A stretch of 64,000 nucleotides of DNA from Kangsaoukella pontilimi (GCF_009830125.1 NZ_WUPT01000001.1:1488001-1552000); one strand, 5' to 3'. Shown: positions 8,397 to 18,025, counted from the first letter of the stretch. The notes: generated by a model not told the origin, from the letters alone. Program-made: numbers and translations.

Positions 8397-8861
8397 ATGC
8401 TCTACACGCTCGAGAATCCCGTCTTCTGGCACTACGCCGCGGCCGCGTCGGTCATGGTGCTGAAGCTCATGGGACAGGGCTGGATGACGGTTCACGCGAT
8501 GCTCAGCGAGCGCGCCGGATGGGCCTCGCCCGAAGACCTGAAGAAGACCCCGCTCAACCCGAACCCCGATCCCGCACAGCTCGATCCCAACCCAAGGGTC
8601 GAGCGCAGCCGGCGGATGCATCTGAACGACCTCGAAAACATCCCCGCCTTCTGGGTCGCGGGCGCGCTCTTCGTCGCGACCGACCCGCCGCTCTGGGCCA
8701 CGCTGATCGGTTTCTGGGGCTTCGTCCTCGCCCGCGCCGGCCATTTCTGGGCCTACGCGACCGCGCAAATCCACGACATCCGGGCCAGCTTCTATACCGT
8801 CGGCTCGCTTCTCGTCATGGTCATGGCCGTCTGGTCGCTTTCTGCGCTCCTCCTCGGCTGA
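8397..8861 (+). CDS. MAPEG-family membrane protein
   Basis: A 154-residue integral membrane protein of the MAPEG family (microsomal glutathione transferase / prostaglandin E synthase type). The family hallmark is ERSRRMHLNDLENIPAF at about residues 69-85. It has about four hydrophobic segments, at residues 10-30, 80-100, 103-123 and 130-152. The start at 8397 follows the mmsB stop by 4 nt, so it is probably co-transcribed with the valine genes, although no functional link is obvious. A detoxification role with glutathione is a family-based guess only. Confidence 0.85.
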   Translation: MLYTLENPVFWHYAAAASVMVLKLMGQGWMTVHAMLSERAGWASPEDLKKTPLNPNPDPAQLDPNPRVERSRRMHLNDLENIPAFWVAGALFVATDPPLWATLIGFWGFVLARAGHFWAYATAQIHDIRASFYTVGSLLVMVMAVWSLSALLLG

Positions 8862-8870
8862 GCCACACGC

Positions 8871-8926
8871 CTTCTTCTGTTCGGAAATACTCCGAGGGGG
8901 TCCGGGGGGAGCAGCGCTCCCCCCGG
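8871..8926 (-). repeat. Dispersed intergenic repeat, copy 1 (minus orientation)
   Basis: This member of the local repeat family has a 9-bp GC hairpin (8904-8912 / 8916-8924, loop AGC). Next to it, read on the minus strand, come CCCTCGGAGTATTT and CGAACAGAAGAAG. It lies between the convergent MAPEG and DUF808 genes and could act as a terminator for either. Confidence 0.7.
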
Positions 8927-8964
8927 TCGGTCGACGCCGACGCAGTCGGCGGCGAAACCGGACC

Positions 8965-9972
8965 TCAGTGCGCCGACCCGGCCTGTTTCTCGGGGAAGAG
9001 CCGGGTAAAGACCGGCGCGATCGCCTTGGTCACCAAAGGGATCAGCAAAAGGCCAAGCGCAAGCCCAACGATCCCGTCGAGCGTGGCGACCACGACCCAT
9101 TCTAGCAGCCCGTTCCCCTGGCCAACCGCCTCGGCGGCGTGGTGGATCGTGTCGTAAGGCCAGTGCCAGCCCAGCACCTCAAGCCCGTGAACGATGATGT
9201 TGCCCCCGACCCAGAGCATCGCCAGCGTCCCCACGGTCGAAATCAGCTTCATCAGGTAAGGCATCGCCTTGACCATGCCGCGCCCGAAGGCCCGCGTGGC
9301 CGCCAGCCGCCCGATCCGCGACAGGGTCAGCCCGGCGTCGTCCATCTTCACCAGAAGCGCCACCGCGCCATAGACCAGCGCCGTGATCCCGATCGCCACC
9401 ATGGCGAGTACAAGCGCCTTGGACAGCCAGTCGTCGGATTCGATCGTCGACAGCGCCAGCGTCATGATCTCGGCCGACAGGATGAAATCGGTCTTGATCG
9501 CGCCTTTCACGCGGGTCTCTTCCAGATGCGCCGCATCCAGCGTCTCGGCCTCCTGCGCGTGGCTTTCCTCATGCGGCCGGAACAGGTGCCAGACCTTCTC
9601 GGCCCCCTCGAAACACAGATACGCCCCCCCCAGCATCAGCAAGGGCGTCACGATCCAGGGCAGGAACGTGTCCAGAAGGATCGCCAGAGGCAGCAGGATG
9701 ACCAGCTTGTTGAAAAAAGACGCCCGCGCGATCTTCCAGATGATCGGCAATTCACGCGCCGCCGGCAGCCCGGTGACGTATTTCGGCGTCACGGCCGCGT
9801 CGTCGATCACGACGCCGGCGGCCTTGGCGCCCGCCTTGGCCGCGTCGTCAAGAACGCCCGCACCCACCTTGGCGCCCACCTTGGCCGCCTGCCCGGCAAT
9901 GTCGTCGACCTGCGCCGCCGCCAGCTTGGCAATCGCCGCAACATCGTCCAGAAGTGCCAGAAGTCCGCTCAT
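8965..9972 (-). CDS. DUF808 family membrane protein (YedI-like)
   Basis: A 335-residue inner-membrane protein of the DUF808 family, to which E. coli YedI belongs. The start at 9972 (MSGLLALLDDVAAIAK) matches the conserved family N-terminus. This is followed by an Ala/Lys/Asp-rich amphipathic stretch, VDDAAVTPKYV-like residues near 60-80, and several membrane segments (around 95-115, 190-230, 250-285, 300-320). The function of the family is unknown. It is divergent from the P450 gene and convergent with the MAPEG gene, with a dispersed repeat just beyond its stop. Confidence 0.88.
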   Translation of the reverse strand: MSGLLALLDDVAAIAKLAAAQVDDIAGQAAKVGAKVGAGVLDDAAKAGAKAAGVVIDDAAVTPKYVTGLPAARELPIIWKIARASFFNKLVILLPLAILLDTFLPWIVTPLLMLGGAYLCFEGAEKVWHLFRPHEESHAQEAETLDAAHLEETRVKGAIKTDFILSAEIMTLALSTIESDDWLSKALVLAMVAIGITALVYGAVALLVKMDDAGLTLSRIGRLAATRAFGRGMVKAMPYLMKLISTVGTLAMLWVGGNIIVHGLEVLGWHWPYDTIHHAAEAVGQGNGLLEWVVVATLDGIVGLALGLLLIPLVTKAIAPVFTRLFPEKQAGSAH

Positions 9973-10101
9973 ACCAAACCCTCTTGTCGAACCGAATAAT
10001 CCGTCGCACGCCACGACCTGTCTAAAAGGCTAGGTTGCGGCAACCCCCCGTCGAGTTATTTCGGATTTTGCGAACAGCATCAAATAGCGTGGGAAGCGCA
10101 G

Positions 10102-11286
10102 ATGATGGAACCGGTGAGACAGTCCCCGACGGAGCCCGGCTTCGTCCAGAACCCCTATCCGTTCTACGCGCGCCTGAGGGCGATGGGGGATTTCGTGTAC
10201 TGGGACGAGTATGGAATGCCCATGGCCACGACCCACGAGGCGGTCATGGCCGTGCTCAAGCATCGCGACATGGGGCGCGAGGTGCCCCCCGGACAGCAGA
10301 AACCCGTCCGCCCCGAACTCCGGCCCTTCTACGATGTCGAGGCGCATTCGATGCTCGAACGCGAACCGCCCGACCACACCCGACTGAGGGGGCTTGTGCT
10401 CCGCGCCTTCACGAAGCGGCGTATCCTGCATCTGGCACCGGAAATTTCGCAAACGGCCGACCATCTCCTGTCCAAGGCGCCCTCCGGTCCGTTCGATCTC
10501 CTCGATGTCTTCGCGCGGCAGCTTCCGGTGATCGTCATCGCGCGCCTCCTCGGTGTCCCGGAAAGCCTCGCGCCCGAGCTTCTCGAATGGTCGAACCGTA
10601 TGGTGGCCATGTATCAGGCCCGCCGCACCCCCGAGATCGAGGCAGACGCCGCTTGCGCCGCCGCCGAGTTCGCGGAATTCGTCCGCTCCTATGTCGAGGT
10701 GCGCCGCCGCCAGCCTGCCGACGACCTGATCAGCCACCTGATCGCCGCCGAGGAAGGCGGCGAAAAGCTCACCACCGACGAGCTGATCACCACCTGCATC
10801 CTGCTCTTAAACGCGGGCCACGAGGCGACCGTTCATTCCCTCGGCAACGCCGTGGTCCAGCTCTGGAACTTCGCCGGACGGGACGAGGCGCTCGCCCCCG
10901 AGGCCATCGAAGGCACGGTCGAGGAATGCCTGCGGTTCGACCCGCCGCTCCACATGTTCACCCGGCATGTCTACAAACCCGTCGAGATCCTCGGACAGAG
11001 GTTCGACCCCGGCGATGAGGTCGGCTGCCTTCTGGCATCGGCCTGCCGCGACGACGCCGTCTGGCCCGACGGGGACGTCTTCGACCCGTTCCGCCCGATC
11101 CGTGCCAACGCGTCTTTCGGCGGCGGCATCCACTTCTGCGTCGGCGCACCTCTGGCGCGGCTCGAGATGCAGATCGCCCTGCCGATCCTCTTCGCGCGCT
11201 TCCGGAACCTCGAACTGATCGAGCCGCCCCGCGTCGCGAACCTCTATCACTTCCGGGGCCGCGAAAAGCTGATGGTCACCACCTGA
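10102..11286 (+). CDS. Cytochrome P450
   Basis: A 394-residue soluble bacterial P450. It shows the I-helix oxygen-activation motif AGHEAT (238-243), ExxR at E275-R278, and the haem loop FGGGIHFCVG with the thiolate ligand C346. The sequence before C346 reads SFGGGIHFC where many members have FGHGxHxC. No ferredoxin or reductase gene is adjacent, so electrons must come from elsewhere (the ferredoxin-NADP reductase at 16476 is a possible distant source). The substrate is unknown. It ends 1 nt before the convergent Lrp gene. Confidence 0.93.
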   Translation: MMEPVRQSPTEPGFVQNPYPFYARLRAMGDFVYWDEYGMPMATTHEAVMAVLKHRDMGREVPPGQQKPVRPELRPFYDVEAHSMLEREPPDHTRLRGLVLRAFTKRRILHLAPEISQTADHLLSKAPSGPFDLLDVFARQLPVIVIARLLGVPESLAPELLEWSNRMVAMYQARRTPEIEADAACAAAEFAEFVRSYVEVRRRQPADDLISHLIAAEEGGEKLTTDELITTCILLLNAGHEATVHSLGNAVVQLWNFAGRDEALAPEAIEGTVEECLRFDPPLHMFTRHVYKPVEILGQRFDPGDEVGCLLASACRDDAVWPDGDVFDPFRPIRANASFGGGIHFCVGAPLARLEMQIALPILFARFRNLELIEPPRVANLYHFRGREKLMVTT

Positions 11287-11748
11287 TCAAAGCGGCAGCA
11301 TCGTCGTCGACTTGATCTCTTCCATCGAAAGAAGCGCGGTGACGTTGTAGATCTGCACTTCCGAAATCAGCGCCTGATAGAACTCGTCATAGGCCCGTGC
11401 GTTCCTGACGCGCACCTTCAGGATATAGTCGATATCACCCGCCAGCCGATGCGCCTCAAGCACTTCGGGCCGTGATTTCAAAGCCTTGAGGAACTTCGCC
11501 TGCCAGTCCGCCTCATGGGCCGAGGTGCGGATCAGGACAAAGAAACAGGCCTCAAACCCAAGCGCCTCGGCGTCCAGGATCACGGTCTGCGCGCCGATGA
11601 CGCCCGCCTCGCGCATCTTCCGGATTCGGTTCCAGACCGGGGTCTTCGACGAGCCCACAAGGCTTGCGATATCGTCCAGCGACTGGCTCGCGTCCCGCTG
11701 CAACTCGCGCAAGATTTTCCGATCCAACTCGTCCAACCGCACTGACAT
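11287..11748 (-). CDS. Lrp/AsnC family transcriptional regulator
   Basis: A 153-residue regulator. It has an N-terminal helix-turn-helix (LDELDRKILRELQRDASQ, then the recognition region SKTPVWNRIRKM) and a C-terminal RAM ligand-binding domain (HRLAGDIDYILKVRV). The start at 11748 gives the standard family N-terminus. It is divergent from the siroheme/sulfite-reduction operon across 138 bp that contain a small palindrome, so regulation of that operon, perhaps in response to a sulfur amino acid, is a reasonable inference. The effector is not visible from sequence. Confidence 0.9.
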   Translation of the reverse strand: MSVRLDELDRKILRELQRDASQSLDDIASLVGSSKTPVWNRIRKMREAGVIGAQTVILDAEALGFEACFFVLIRTSAHEADWQAKFLKALKSRPEVLEAHRLAGDIDYILKVRVRNARAYDEFYQALISEVQIYNVTALLSMEEIKSTTMLPL

Positions 11749-11840
11749 TCCCGTCCTCCGTCTTTTTTGGAAACACCGTTCCAGACTCACGCCGAAACGG
11801 AACATTTGTCCTTATCTGGCGCAAGTATCTGCCAATATCC

Positions 11841-11853
11841 AGAACAATATTCT
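11841..11853. promoter_or_regulatory. Candidate Lrp operator
   Basis: AGAA-N5-TTCT (AGAACAATATTCT) lies in the AT-rich divergent region between the Lrp-type regulator and cysG, 34 nt before the cysG start codon. The symmetry and AT-rich centre resemble Lrp-family sites. Assignment is by position and shape only. Confidence 0.35.
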
Positions 11854-11886
11854 ATCTTGAGGACAAGAAATGTTCGGAGCGAGCCC

Positions 11887-13284
11887 ATGAAGCACTTTCC
11901 CATCTTCGTCGCCGTCGAGGGCCGCCGCATCGTCGTGTCGGGCGGTGGCGAGGCCGCGCTCGCCAAGCTGCGCCTGCTTCTGAAGACCGAGGCCCGGATC
12001 ACGGTCTTTGCCGAGGATGCCTTGCCCGAGATCGCCGAATTCGCCCGTGTCGGTCGCCTGACGCTGGTTCGCCGCGCGATGGAACCCGGCGACGCCACCT
12101 GCGCCGTGCTCTTCTACGCCGCCAATGACGACGATGCCGAGGACGCACGCGTCGCCGCGCTTGCCCGTGCCGACGGCGCTCTGGTCAACTGGGTCGACAA
12201 CCTCGAACAGTCGCAGTTCATCACCCCCGCCATCGTCGACCGTGACCCCGTGACCGTCGCCATCGGCACCGAGGGCGCGGCCCCTGTCCTCGCCCGTGCG
12301 ATCAAGGCCGACCTGGAAGAACGCCTGCCCCGCGCACTGGGCACGCTGGCCCGTGTGGGCAAAGCGTTCCGCGCCGCCGCCGAGGCGCTTCCCATGGGCC
12401 GGGCGCGCCGTGCCTTCTGGTCGGATTTCTACTTCCGCACCGGACCGCAGGCCTTTGACGAGGCAGGCGAAGACGCGCTCACGCCCGCGCTCGACAGCCT
12501 ACTCGACAGGCACCTCGCCGCCCGCGCCGACGAGGGCCGCGTCAGCTTCGTCGGCTCCGGCCCCGGCGACCCCGAGCTTCTGACGCTCAAGGCGCGCCGC
12601 GCGCTGCATGAGGCTGACGTCGTGATCCACGACCGCCTCGTCACGCCCGAAATCCTCGAACTCGCGCGCCGCGAGGCCCTGATCATCGACGCCGGGAAAG
12701 AGGGCTTCGGCCCCTCCACCCCGCAGGCCGAAATCGACGCGCTGATCGTTCAGCACGCTCTCACAGGCTCCCATGTCGTCCGCCTGAAATCGGGCGATCC
12801 CACCGTATTCGGTCGTCTGGACGAGGAAATCGAAGCCTGCGAGGCCGCCGGTGTCGCATTCTCCATCGTCCCCGGCATCACGTCCGCCTCTGCCGCCGTC
12901 GCCTCCATCGGGCAAAGCCTGACCCGGCGCGGCCGGAACGCCAGCGTCCGCTTCATCACCGGCCACGACATGAAGGGCTATGCCGACCACGACTGGCGCG
13001 CCCTGGCGCGTCCGGGCGAGGTCGCCGCGATCTACATGGGCAAGCGCGCCGCGCGGTTCGTCCAGGGCCGCCTGATGATGCATGGCGCAGCCCCCGACAC
13101 GCCCGTCAGCGTGATCGAGAACGCCTCCCGCCCAGATCAGCGGACGCTCTCCACCACGCTCGCAGCACTTCCCGACGACATCGCCGGCGCCGACCTGAAC
13201 GGCCCCGCCCTCATCCTATTCGGCCTCGCGCCCCGCGCCGCCGCCGCCCTTGCACCCAGCTTTTCGACGGAGATCGCCCTATGA
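11887..13284 (+). CDS. cysG: Siroheme synthase (CysG)
   Basis: A 465-residue fusion that makes siroheme from uroporphyrinogen III. Residues 1 to about 205 form the precorrin-2 dehydrogenase/ferrochelatase part (FPIFVAVEGRRIVVSGGGEAA). Residues from about 218 are the SAM uroporphyrinogen methyltransferase (FVGSGPGDPELLTLKA, VPGITSASAA, GHDMKGY). The start at 11887 (MKHFPIF) suits the family; longer frames add a low-quality extension. It leads the sulfate-assimilation operon, supplying the cofactor for the sulfite reductase encoded two genes later, and overlaps the next gene by 4 nt. Confidence 0.95.
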   Translation: MKHFPIFVAVEGRRIVVSGGGEAALAKLRLLLKTEARITVFAEDALPEIAEFARVGRLTLVRRAMEPGDATCAVLFYAANDDDAEDARVAALARADGALVNWVDNLEQSQFITPAIVDRDPVTVAIGTEGAAPVLARAIKADLEERLPRALGTLARVGKAFRAAAEALPMGRARRAFWSDFYFRTGPQAFDEAGEDALTPALDSLLDRHLAARADEGRVSFVGSGPGDPELLTLKARRALHEADVVIHDRLVTPEILELARREALIIDAGKEGFGPSTPQAEIDALIVQHALTGSHVVRLKSGDPTVFGRLDEEIEACEAAGVAFSIVPGITSASAAVASIGQSLTRRGRNASVRFITGHDMKGYADHDWRALARPGEVAAIYMGKRAARFVQGRLMMHGAAPDTPVSVIENASRPDQRTLSTTLAALPDDIAGADLNGPALILFGLAPRAAAALAPSFSTEIAL

Positions 13285-13583
13285 CCCGCCGCCCCTTCAC
13301 CCCCAAGGTCGTCACCGCCAACGCCCTTCTCGAGGGCGACGCCGTCTGGCTGACCGAGGACGACCGCTGGACCCGCGACATCGCGGATGCCGAGCTGATC
13401 GAGGACGAGGCCGTCGCCGAAGACCGGCTGCTCTTTGCGATCTCGCAGCCGGACGTCGTCGTCGGCGCCTACCTTGCCGACGCCAAACCCACCGACACCG
13501 GCCCCGCGCCCATCCATTTCCGCGAAGCGTTTCGCACGCGCGGGCCGTCCAACTATGCCCACGGCAAACAGGCCGGAGAGTAA
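13281..13583 (+). CDS. DUF2849 family protein of the sulfite-reduction operon
   Basis: A 100-residue acidic protein starting MTRRPFTPKVVTANALLEGD, the DUF2849 pattern. It overlaps cysG (ATGA) and lies 4 nt before the sulfite reductase start, so it is translated with both. The family is repeatedly found beside sulfite/nitrite reductase genes in alphaproteobacteria, but its biochemical role is not known to me. The length and position are typical. A small accessory role in siroheme-enzyme assembly or electron supply would be speculation. Confidence 0.85.
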   Translation: MTRRPFTPKVVTANALLEGDAVWLTEDDRWTRDIADAELIEDEAVAEDRLLFAISQPDVVVGAYLADAKPTDTGPAPIHFREAFRTRGPSNYAHGKQAGE

Positions 13584-13587
13584 CCCC

Positions 13588-15258
13588 ATGTACACGTACA
13601 ACGAATTCGACAATGCCTTCGTCCGCGAACGGGTCGCGCAGTTCCGCCAACAGGTCGAACGCCGTATCGACGGCTCGCTCACCGAGGACGAGTTCAAACC
13701 GCTCCGCCTGATGAACGGCCTCTACCTTCAGCTTCACGCCTATATGCTGCGCGTGGCGATCCCCTATGGGACGCTCGACAGCGCCAAGATGCGCCAGCTC
13801 GCCTATCTGGCCGAGCGGTGGGACAAGGGCTACGGCCATTTCACCACGCGCCAGAACATCCAGTACAATTGGCCCAAGCTGGCCGATGTGCCGGATATGC
13901 TCGACGCGCTGGCCGATGTGGGCATGCACGCCATCCAGACCAGCGGGAACACGATCCGGAACGTGACCGCCGACCATTTCGCCGGTGCCGCGGCGGATGA
14001 GATCGCCGACCCGCGCCCCGTGGCCGAGCTTCTCCGCCAGTGGTCCACCGACCACCCGGAATTCCAGTTCCTGCCCCGCAAGTTCAAGATCGCCATCACC
14101 GGCAGCCCGAATGACCGCGCCGTGACCAAGGCCCACGATATCGGCCTCCGCATGGTGCGGAACGACGCTGGAGAGCCGGGCTTCGAGGTGATCGTCGGCG
14201 GCGGCCTTGGCCGGACCCCGATGGTCGGTCAGATCATCCGGGACTTCCTGCCGCGCGAAGACCTGCTGCCTTACGTCGAGGCCATCGTCAGCGTCTACAA
14301 CCTGCTTGGACGCCGCGACAACAAGTACAAGGCCCGGATCAAGATCACCGTGGCCGAGAACGGGCTCGACACATACCGCGACCTTGTCGAGGCGCGCTTC
14401 GCCGAGCTGCGCCCCGCCTTCTCCGGCGTCGATCAGGAACTTCTGGCAGGGATCGAGGCCGAATTCGCCCCACCCGCCTTCCGCGACGCCTCCACTGACG
14501 GCTATGAAGCCCACCGCGCCGCCAATCCGGCCTTCCGCGCCTGGACGGATACCAACCTGACCGAACACCGCGCGCCCGGCTACGCCATCGTCAGCGTCTC
14601 GCTCAAGGCCCACGGCGCGACGCCGGGCGACGCCAGCGCCGAACAGATGCGCGTCCTCGCAGACCTTGCCGAACGCTTCGGCCATGACGAGCTTAGAATC
14701 AGCCACGAGCAGAACGTGATCCTGCCCCATGTCCACAAATCCGATCTGCCGCAGGTCTACGCGACCCTTCGCGCGCACGGCCTCGCCACGGCGAATATCG
14801 GCCTGATCTCGGACATCATCGCCTGCCCCGGCATGGATTACTGCGCGCTTGCGACGGCCCGCTCGATCCCCATCGCGCAGGAGATCGCGACCCATTTCGA
14901 CGCGCTCAAGCTCGAACACGATATCGGCCCGCTCAAGATCAAGATCTCGGGCTGCATCAATGCCTGCGGGCATCACCACGTGGGTCATATCGGCATCCTC
15001 GGGCTGGATCGCGCGGGCGTCGAGAACTACCAGATCACCCTCGGCGGCGACGGCACCGAGACGGCCACCATCGGCGAACGGGCCGGTCCGGGTTTCTCGG
15101 CGGATCAGATCATCCCCGCCGTCGAGCGTCTGGTCATGGCCTATCTCGACCTGCGCGACAGCGCCGACGAGACCTTCCTTCAGACCTACCGCCGGCTCGG
15201 CCTGACACCGTTCAAGGCCGCGCTCTACCCCGATCAGGAGAAGAGACATGCCGCTTGA
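13588..15258 (+). CDS. cysI: Sulfite reductase, siroheme/[4Fe-4S] subunit
   Basis: A 556-residue nitrite/sulfite reductase-fold enzyme. The cluster/siroheme cysteines are C413-x5-C419 (CPGMDYC) and C456-x3-C460 (CINAC), the standard arrangement. The start at 13588 (MYTYNEFDNAF) is 4 nt after the DUF2849 stop. Siroheme synthase lies upstream and APS reductase downstream, which indicates reduction of sulfite to sulfide rather than nitrite to ammonia, although the fold alone fits both. No flavoprotein CysJ is present, so electrons probably come from a ferredoxin. It overlaps cysH by 11 nt. Confidence 0.92.
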   Translation: MYTYNEFDNAFVRERVAQFRQQVERRIDGSLTEDEFKPLRLMNGLYLQLHAYMLRVAIPYGTLDSAKMRQLAYLAERWDKGYGHFTTRQNIQYNWPKLADVPDMLDALADVGMHAIQTSGNTIRNVTADHFAGAAADEIADPRPVAELLRQWSTDHPEFQFLPRKFKIAITGSPNDRAVTKAHDIGLRMVRNDAGEPGFEVIVGGGLGRTPMVGQIIRDFLPREDLLPYVEAIVSVYNLLGRRDNKYKARIKITVAENGLDTYRDLVEARFAELRPAFSGVDQELLAGIEAEFAPPAFRDASTDGYEAHRAANPAFRAWTDTNLTEHRAPGYAIVSVSLKAHGATPGDASAEQMRVLADLAERFGHDELRISHEQNVILPHVHKSDLPQVYATLRAHGLATANIGLISDIIACPGMDYCALATARSIPIAQEIATHFDALKLEHDIGPLKIKISGCINACGHHHVGHIGILGLDRAGVENYQITLGGDGTETATIGERAGPGFSADQIIPAVERLVMAYLDLRDSADETFLQTYRRLGLTPFKAALYPDQEKRHAA

Positions 15259-15997
15259 AGCCCCGCTCGAACCGGTCGCGACCCGCGTCGCGGACCTGAA
15301 CCGCCGCCACGCGCATCACGCCGCCCATGACGTGCTGGCCCACGCTCTGACCGACCCGCAGGTCGGCCCGACCGCGCTTGTCTCGTCCTTCGGGGCCGAG
15401 GCAGTGGTCCTGCTTCACATGGTCGCCACCATCGACCGGACCGCACCGGTTCTCTTTGTCGATACGGAAATGCTCTTTCCCGAGACGCTGGACTATCAGG
15501 CGGACCTCGCCGCCAAACTGCGCCTGTCGAACGTCACCGTGATCCGCCCCGACCGGGACGAGACCTTCCTCGCCGACCCCGAGAACACGCTGCACGTCAC
15601 CGACCCCGACGCCTGCTGCGACCTGAGAAAGACCCGGCCGCTGGAGCGCGCCCTCACCACCTACGGCGCGTGGGTGACGGGCCGGAAACGGTACCAGGGC
15701 GGCCGCCGCGTGGCGCTCGACTTCTTCGAGCCCGACGCCGCCGGCCGGATCAAGGTCAACCCGCTGGCCCATTGGTCGCCCTCGGACGTCGCGGACTACA
15801 TCGACAACAACCGCCTGCCGCGCCACCCACTGGTGGCGAAGGGCTATCCGTCCATCGGCTGCCTGCCCTGCACCACCCGCGTGGCCGAGGGCGAAGACAG
15901 CCGCGCCGGGCGCTGGCGCGGTCGGCAAAAGACCGAATGCGGCATCCACGTCGCGGGCGGGCGCGCCACGCGCCCTGCCGCAGAGGAGGCAGTATGA
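15248..15997 (+). CDS. cysH: APS reductase (assimilatory, [4Fe-4S] type)
   Basis: A 249-residue PAPS/APS reductase. SSFGAEAVVLLHM is the nucleotide-binding loop and C231 in KTECGIH is the catalytic cysteine. The four extra cysteines C123-C124 and C205-x2-C208 ligate a [4Fe-4S] cluster, the mark of APS-using bacterial enzymes rather than the cluster-free PAPS enzyme of E. coli. It produces sulfite for the adjacent sulfite reductase. It overlaps cysI upstream by 11 nt and the DUF934 gene downstream by 4 nt. Confidence 0.93.
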   Translation: MPLEAPLEPVATRVADLNRRHAHHAAHDVLAHALTDPQVGPTALVSSFGAEAVVLLHMVATIDRTAPVLFVDTEMLFPETLDYQADLAAKLRLSNVTVIRPDRDETFLADPENTLHVTDPDACCDLRKTRPLERALTTYGAWVTGRKRYQGGRRVALDFFEPDAAGRIKVNPLAHWSPSDVADYIDNNRLPRHPLVAKGYPSIGCLPCTTRVAEGEDSRAGRWRGRQKTECGIHVAGGRATRPAAEEAV

Positions 15998-16413
15998 CCA
16001 TCATCGTCACCGACCGGGGCTTCACGCCCGACGACTGGACCGCACCCATCGTGCCGCTGGCCGATCTTGCCGCCAATGACACCGGCCCCGTGATGGCCGT
16101 GGACCTTGCCAGCGACGCCGATCCGCAGGCTCTGGCCGGCAGGCTCGACGATATCGACCTGATCCGCGTCGATTTCCCCGGTTTTGCCGACGGGCGTGGC
16201 TTTACCATCGCGCGCCGCCTGCGCCTGATGGGCTATCAGGGACGGCTACGCGCGCGCGGTCATGTCATCGCGGACCAGTACGCCATGGCCCGCCGCTCGG
16301 GCTTCGACGAGGTTGAGATCGACGACGATCTCGCCCGCCGCCAGCCCGAGGACCAGTGGCTCGCCCGCGCCGAATGGACCGCCCATGACTATCAGTCGCG
16401 GCTCCGCGCCTGA
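15994..16413 (+). CDS. DUF934 family protein
   Basis: A 139-residue protein with the DUF934 pattern: an N-terminal beta strand (MTIIVTDRGFTPDDW), VDFPGFADGRGFTIARRLR in the middle, and GFDEVEIDDD near the end. The start overlaps the cysH stop (ATGA). The family is almost always encoded with sulfite reductase and APS reductase, and is thought to assist sulfite reduction, but no reaction is established as far as I know. It is the last gene of the tightly coupled sulfur operon before a 62-nt gap to the ferredoxin-NADP reductase gene. Confidence 0.87.
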   Translation: MTIIVTDRGFTPDDWTAPIVPLADLAANDTGPVMAVDLASDADPQALAGRLDDIDLIRVDFPGFADGRGFTIARRLRLMGYQGRLRARGHVIADQYAMARRSGFDEVEIDDDLARRQPEDQWLARAEWTAHDYQSRLRA

Positions 16414-16455
16414 GACGCACCTTTATCTGACCTGCAACACAAGCTAAGACGAGGA

Positions 16456-16474
16456 CCGACCCGGAACGGGTCGG
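16456..16474 (+). other. Hairpin between ribosome-binding site and start codon of fpr
   Basis: CCGACCC / GGGTCGG (7 bp, loop GGAAC) lies between GAGGA (16451-16455) and the ATG at 16476. Folding would bring the Shine-Dalgarno next to the start region. A regulatory effect is inferred. Confidence 0.45.
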
Positions 16475-16475
16475 C

Positions 16476-17327
16476 ATGGACCATATGACCGAGCAAAGAC
16501 CCGTGAACGAAGCCGCAGCGAAACCCGCCATCCTGCCCGACGCCCAGACCGTCACCAGCGTTCAGCACTGGACCGACCGTCTGTTCTCGTTCCGGACGAC
16601 GCGTCCCGCCTCGCTCCGCTTCCGCTCGGGAGAGTTCGTGATGATCGGCCTGATGGGCGATCCCGACCCCAAGACCGGCAAGCAGAAACCGATCCTGCGC
16701 GCCTATTCCATCGCCTCGCCCTCCTGGGACGACGAACTGGAATTCTACTCGATCAAGGTGCAGGACGGCCCGCTCACCTCGAAGCTGCAGCACATTCAGC
16801 CCGGCGATCAGGTGATCCTGCGGCCGAAACCCGTTGGCACTCTCGTCCATGACGCGCTTCTGCCGGGCGACCGGCTCTGGTTCTTCGCGACCGGCACAGG
16901 GCTTGCCCCCTTCGCCTCGCTCATCCGCGATCCCGAAACCTACGAGCGCTTCGACAAGGTCATCCTGACCCATACCTGCCGCGACGTGGCGGAACTGGAA
17001 TACGGACGGCGGCTGGTCGACCATGTGAAGTCCGACGAAATGATGCGCGAGCTGACCGATGGCGGCGTGGACAAGCTGGTCTACTACCCGACCACAACCC
17101 GCGAACAGAGCCCGAAGATGGGCCGCATCACCGATCTTCTGACCTCGGGCGAGGCGTTCCGGGATCTCGGCGTCGACGGCATCACGCCCGAAACCGACCG
17201 CGCCATGGTCTGCGGCTCAATGGGTCTGAACACGGACATGAAGACGATTCTCGAGGGCTTCGGTCTGGAAGAAGGCGCCAACAGCGATCCCAAGCATTAC
17301 GTGGTGGAAAAGGCCTTCGTGGGCTGA
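16476..17327 (+). CDS. fpr: Ferredoxin-NADP reductase
   Basis: A 283-residue FAD enzyme of the bacterial Fpr subclass. [18 protein letters not shown] binds [20 protein letters not shown] binds NADP, and the C-terminus ends VEKAFVG, typical of this group. It moves electrons between NADPH and ferredoxin. Its position right after the sulfite-reduction operon suggests it feeds the CysJ-less sulfite reductase through a ferredoxin. ATG at 16476 or 16485 is possible. A stable hairpin separates the GAGGA site from the first ATG. Confidence 0.92.
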   Translation: MDHMTEQRPVNEAAAKPAILPDAQTVTSVQHWTDRLFSFRTTRPASLRFRSGEFVMIGLMGDPDPKTGKQKPILRAYSIASPSWDDELEFYSIKVQDGPLTSKLQHIQPGDQVILRPKPVGTLVHDALLPGDRLWFFATGTGLAPFASLIRDPETYERFDKVILTHTCRDVAELEYGRRLVDHVKSDEMMRELTDGGVDKLVYYPTTTREQSPKMGRITDLLTSGEAFRDLGVDGITPETDRAMVCGSMGLNTDMKTILEGFGLEEGANSDPKHYVVEKAFVG

Positions 17328-17460
17328 CCGTCCGGCCCGCGCCACACCCTTTTCTGCCCCTTGCAACAGGACAGGTGCGTCTGCGCGAAACCGGTTGAAT
17401 ATGCGCCACTTCGCGCCTATTTTACGCGCTCAGCGAAACGGCAACGGAAGGATAACCACC

Positions 17461-18003
<543 letters not shown>

Positions 18004-18025
18004 CGCCGCCGATCTTACGGAAACG

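Noticed and set aside
13312-15249. 645-codon minus-strand frame opposite cysI
   Set aside because: It is a shadow of a clearly recognised sulfite reductase in high-GC DNA.
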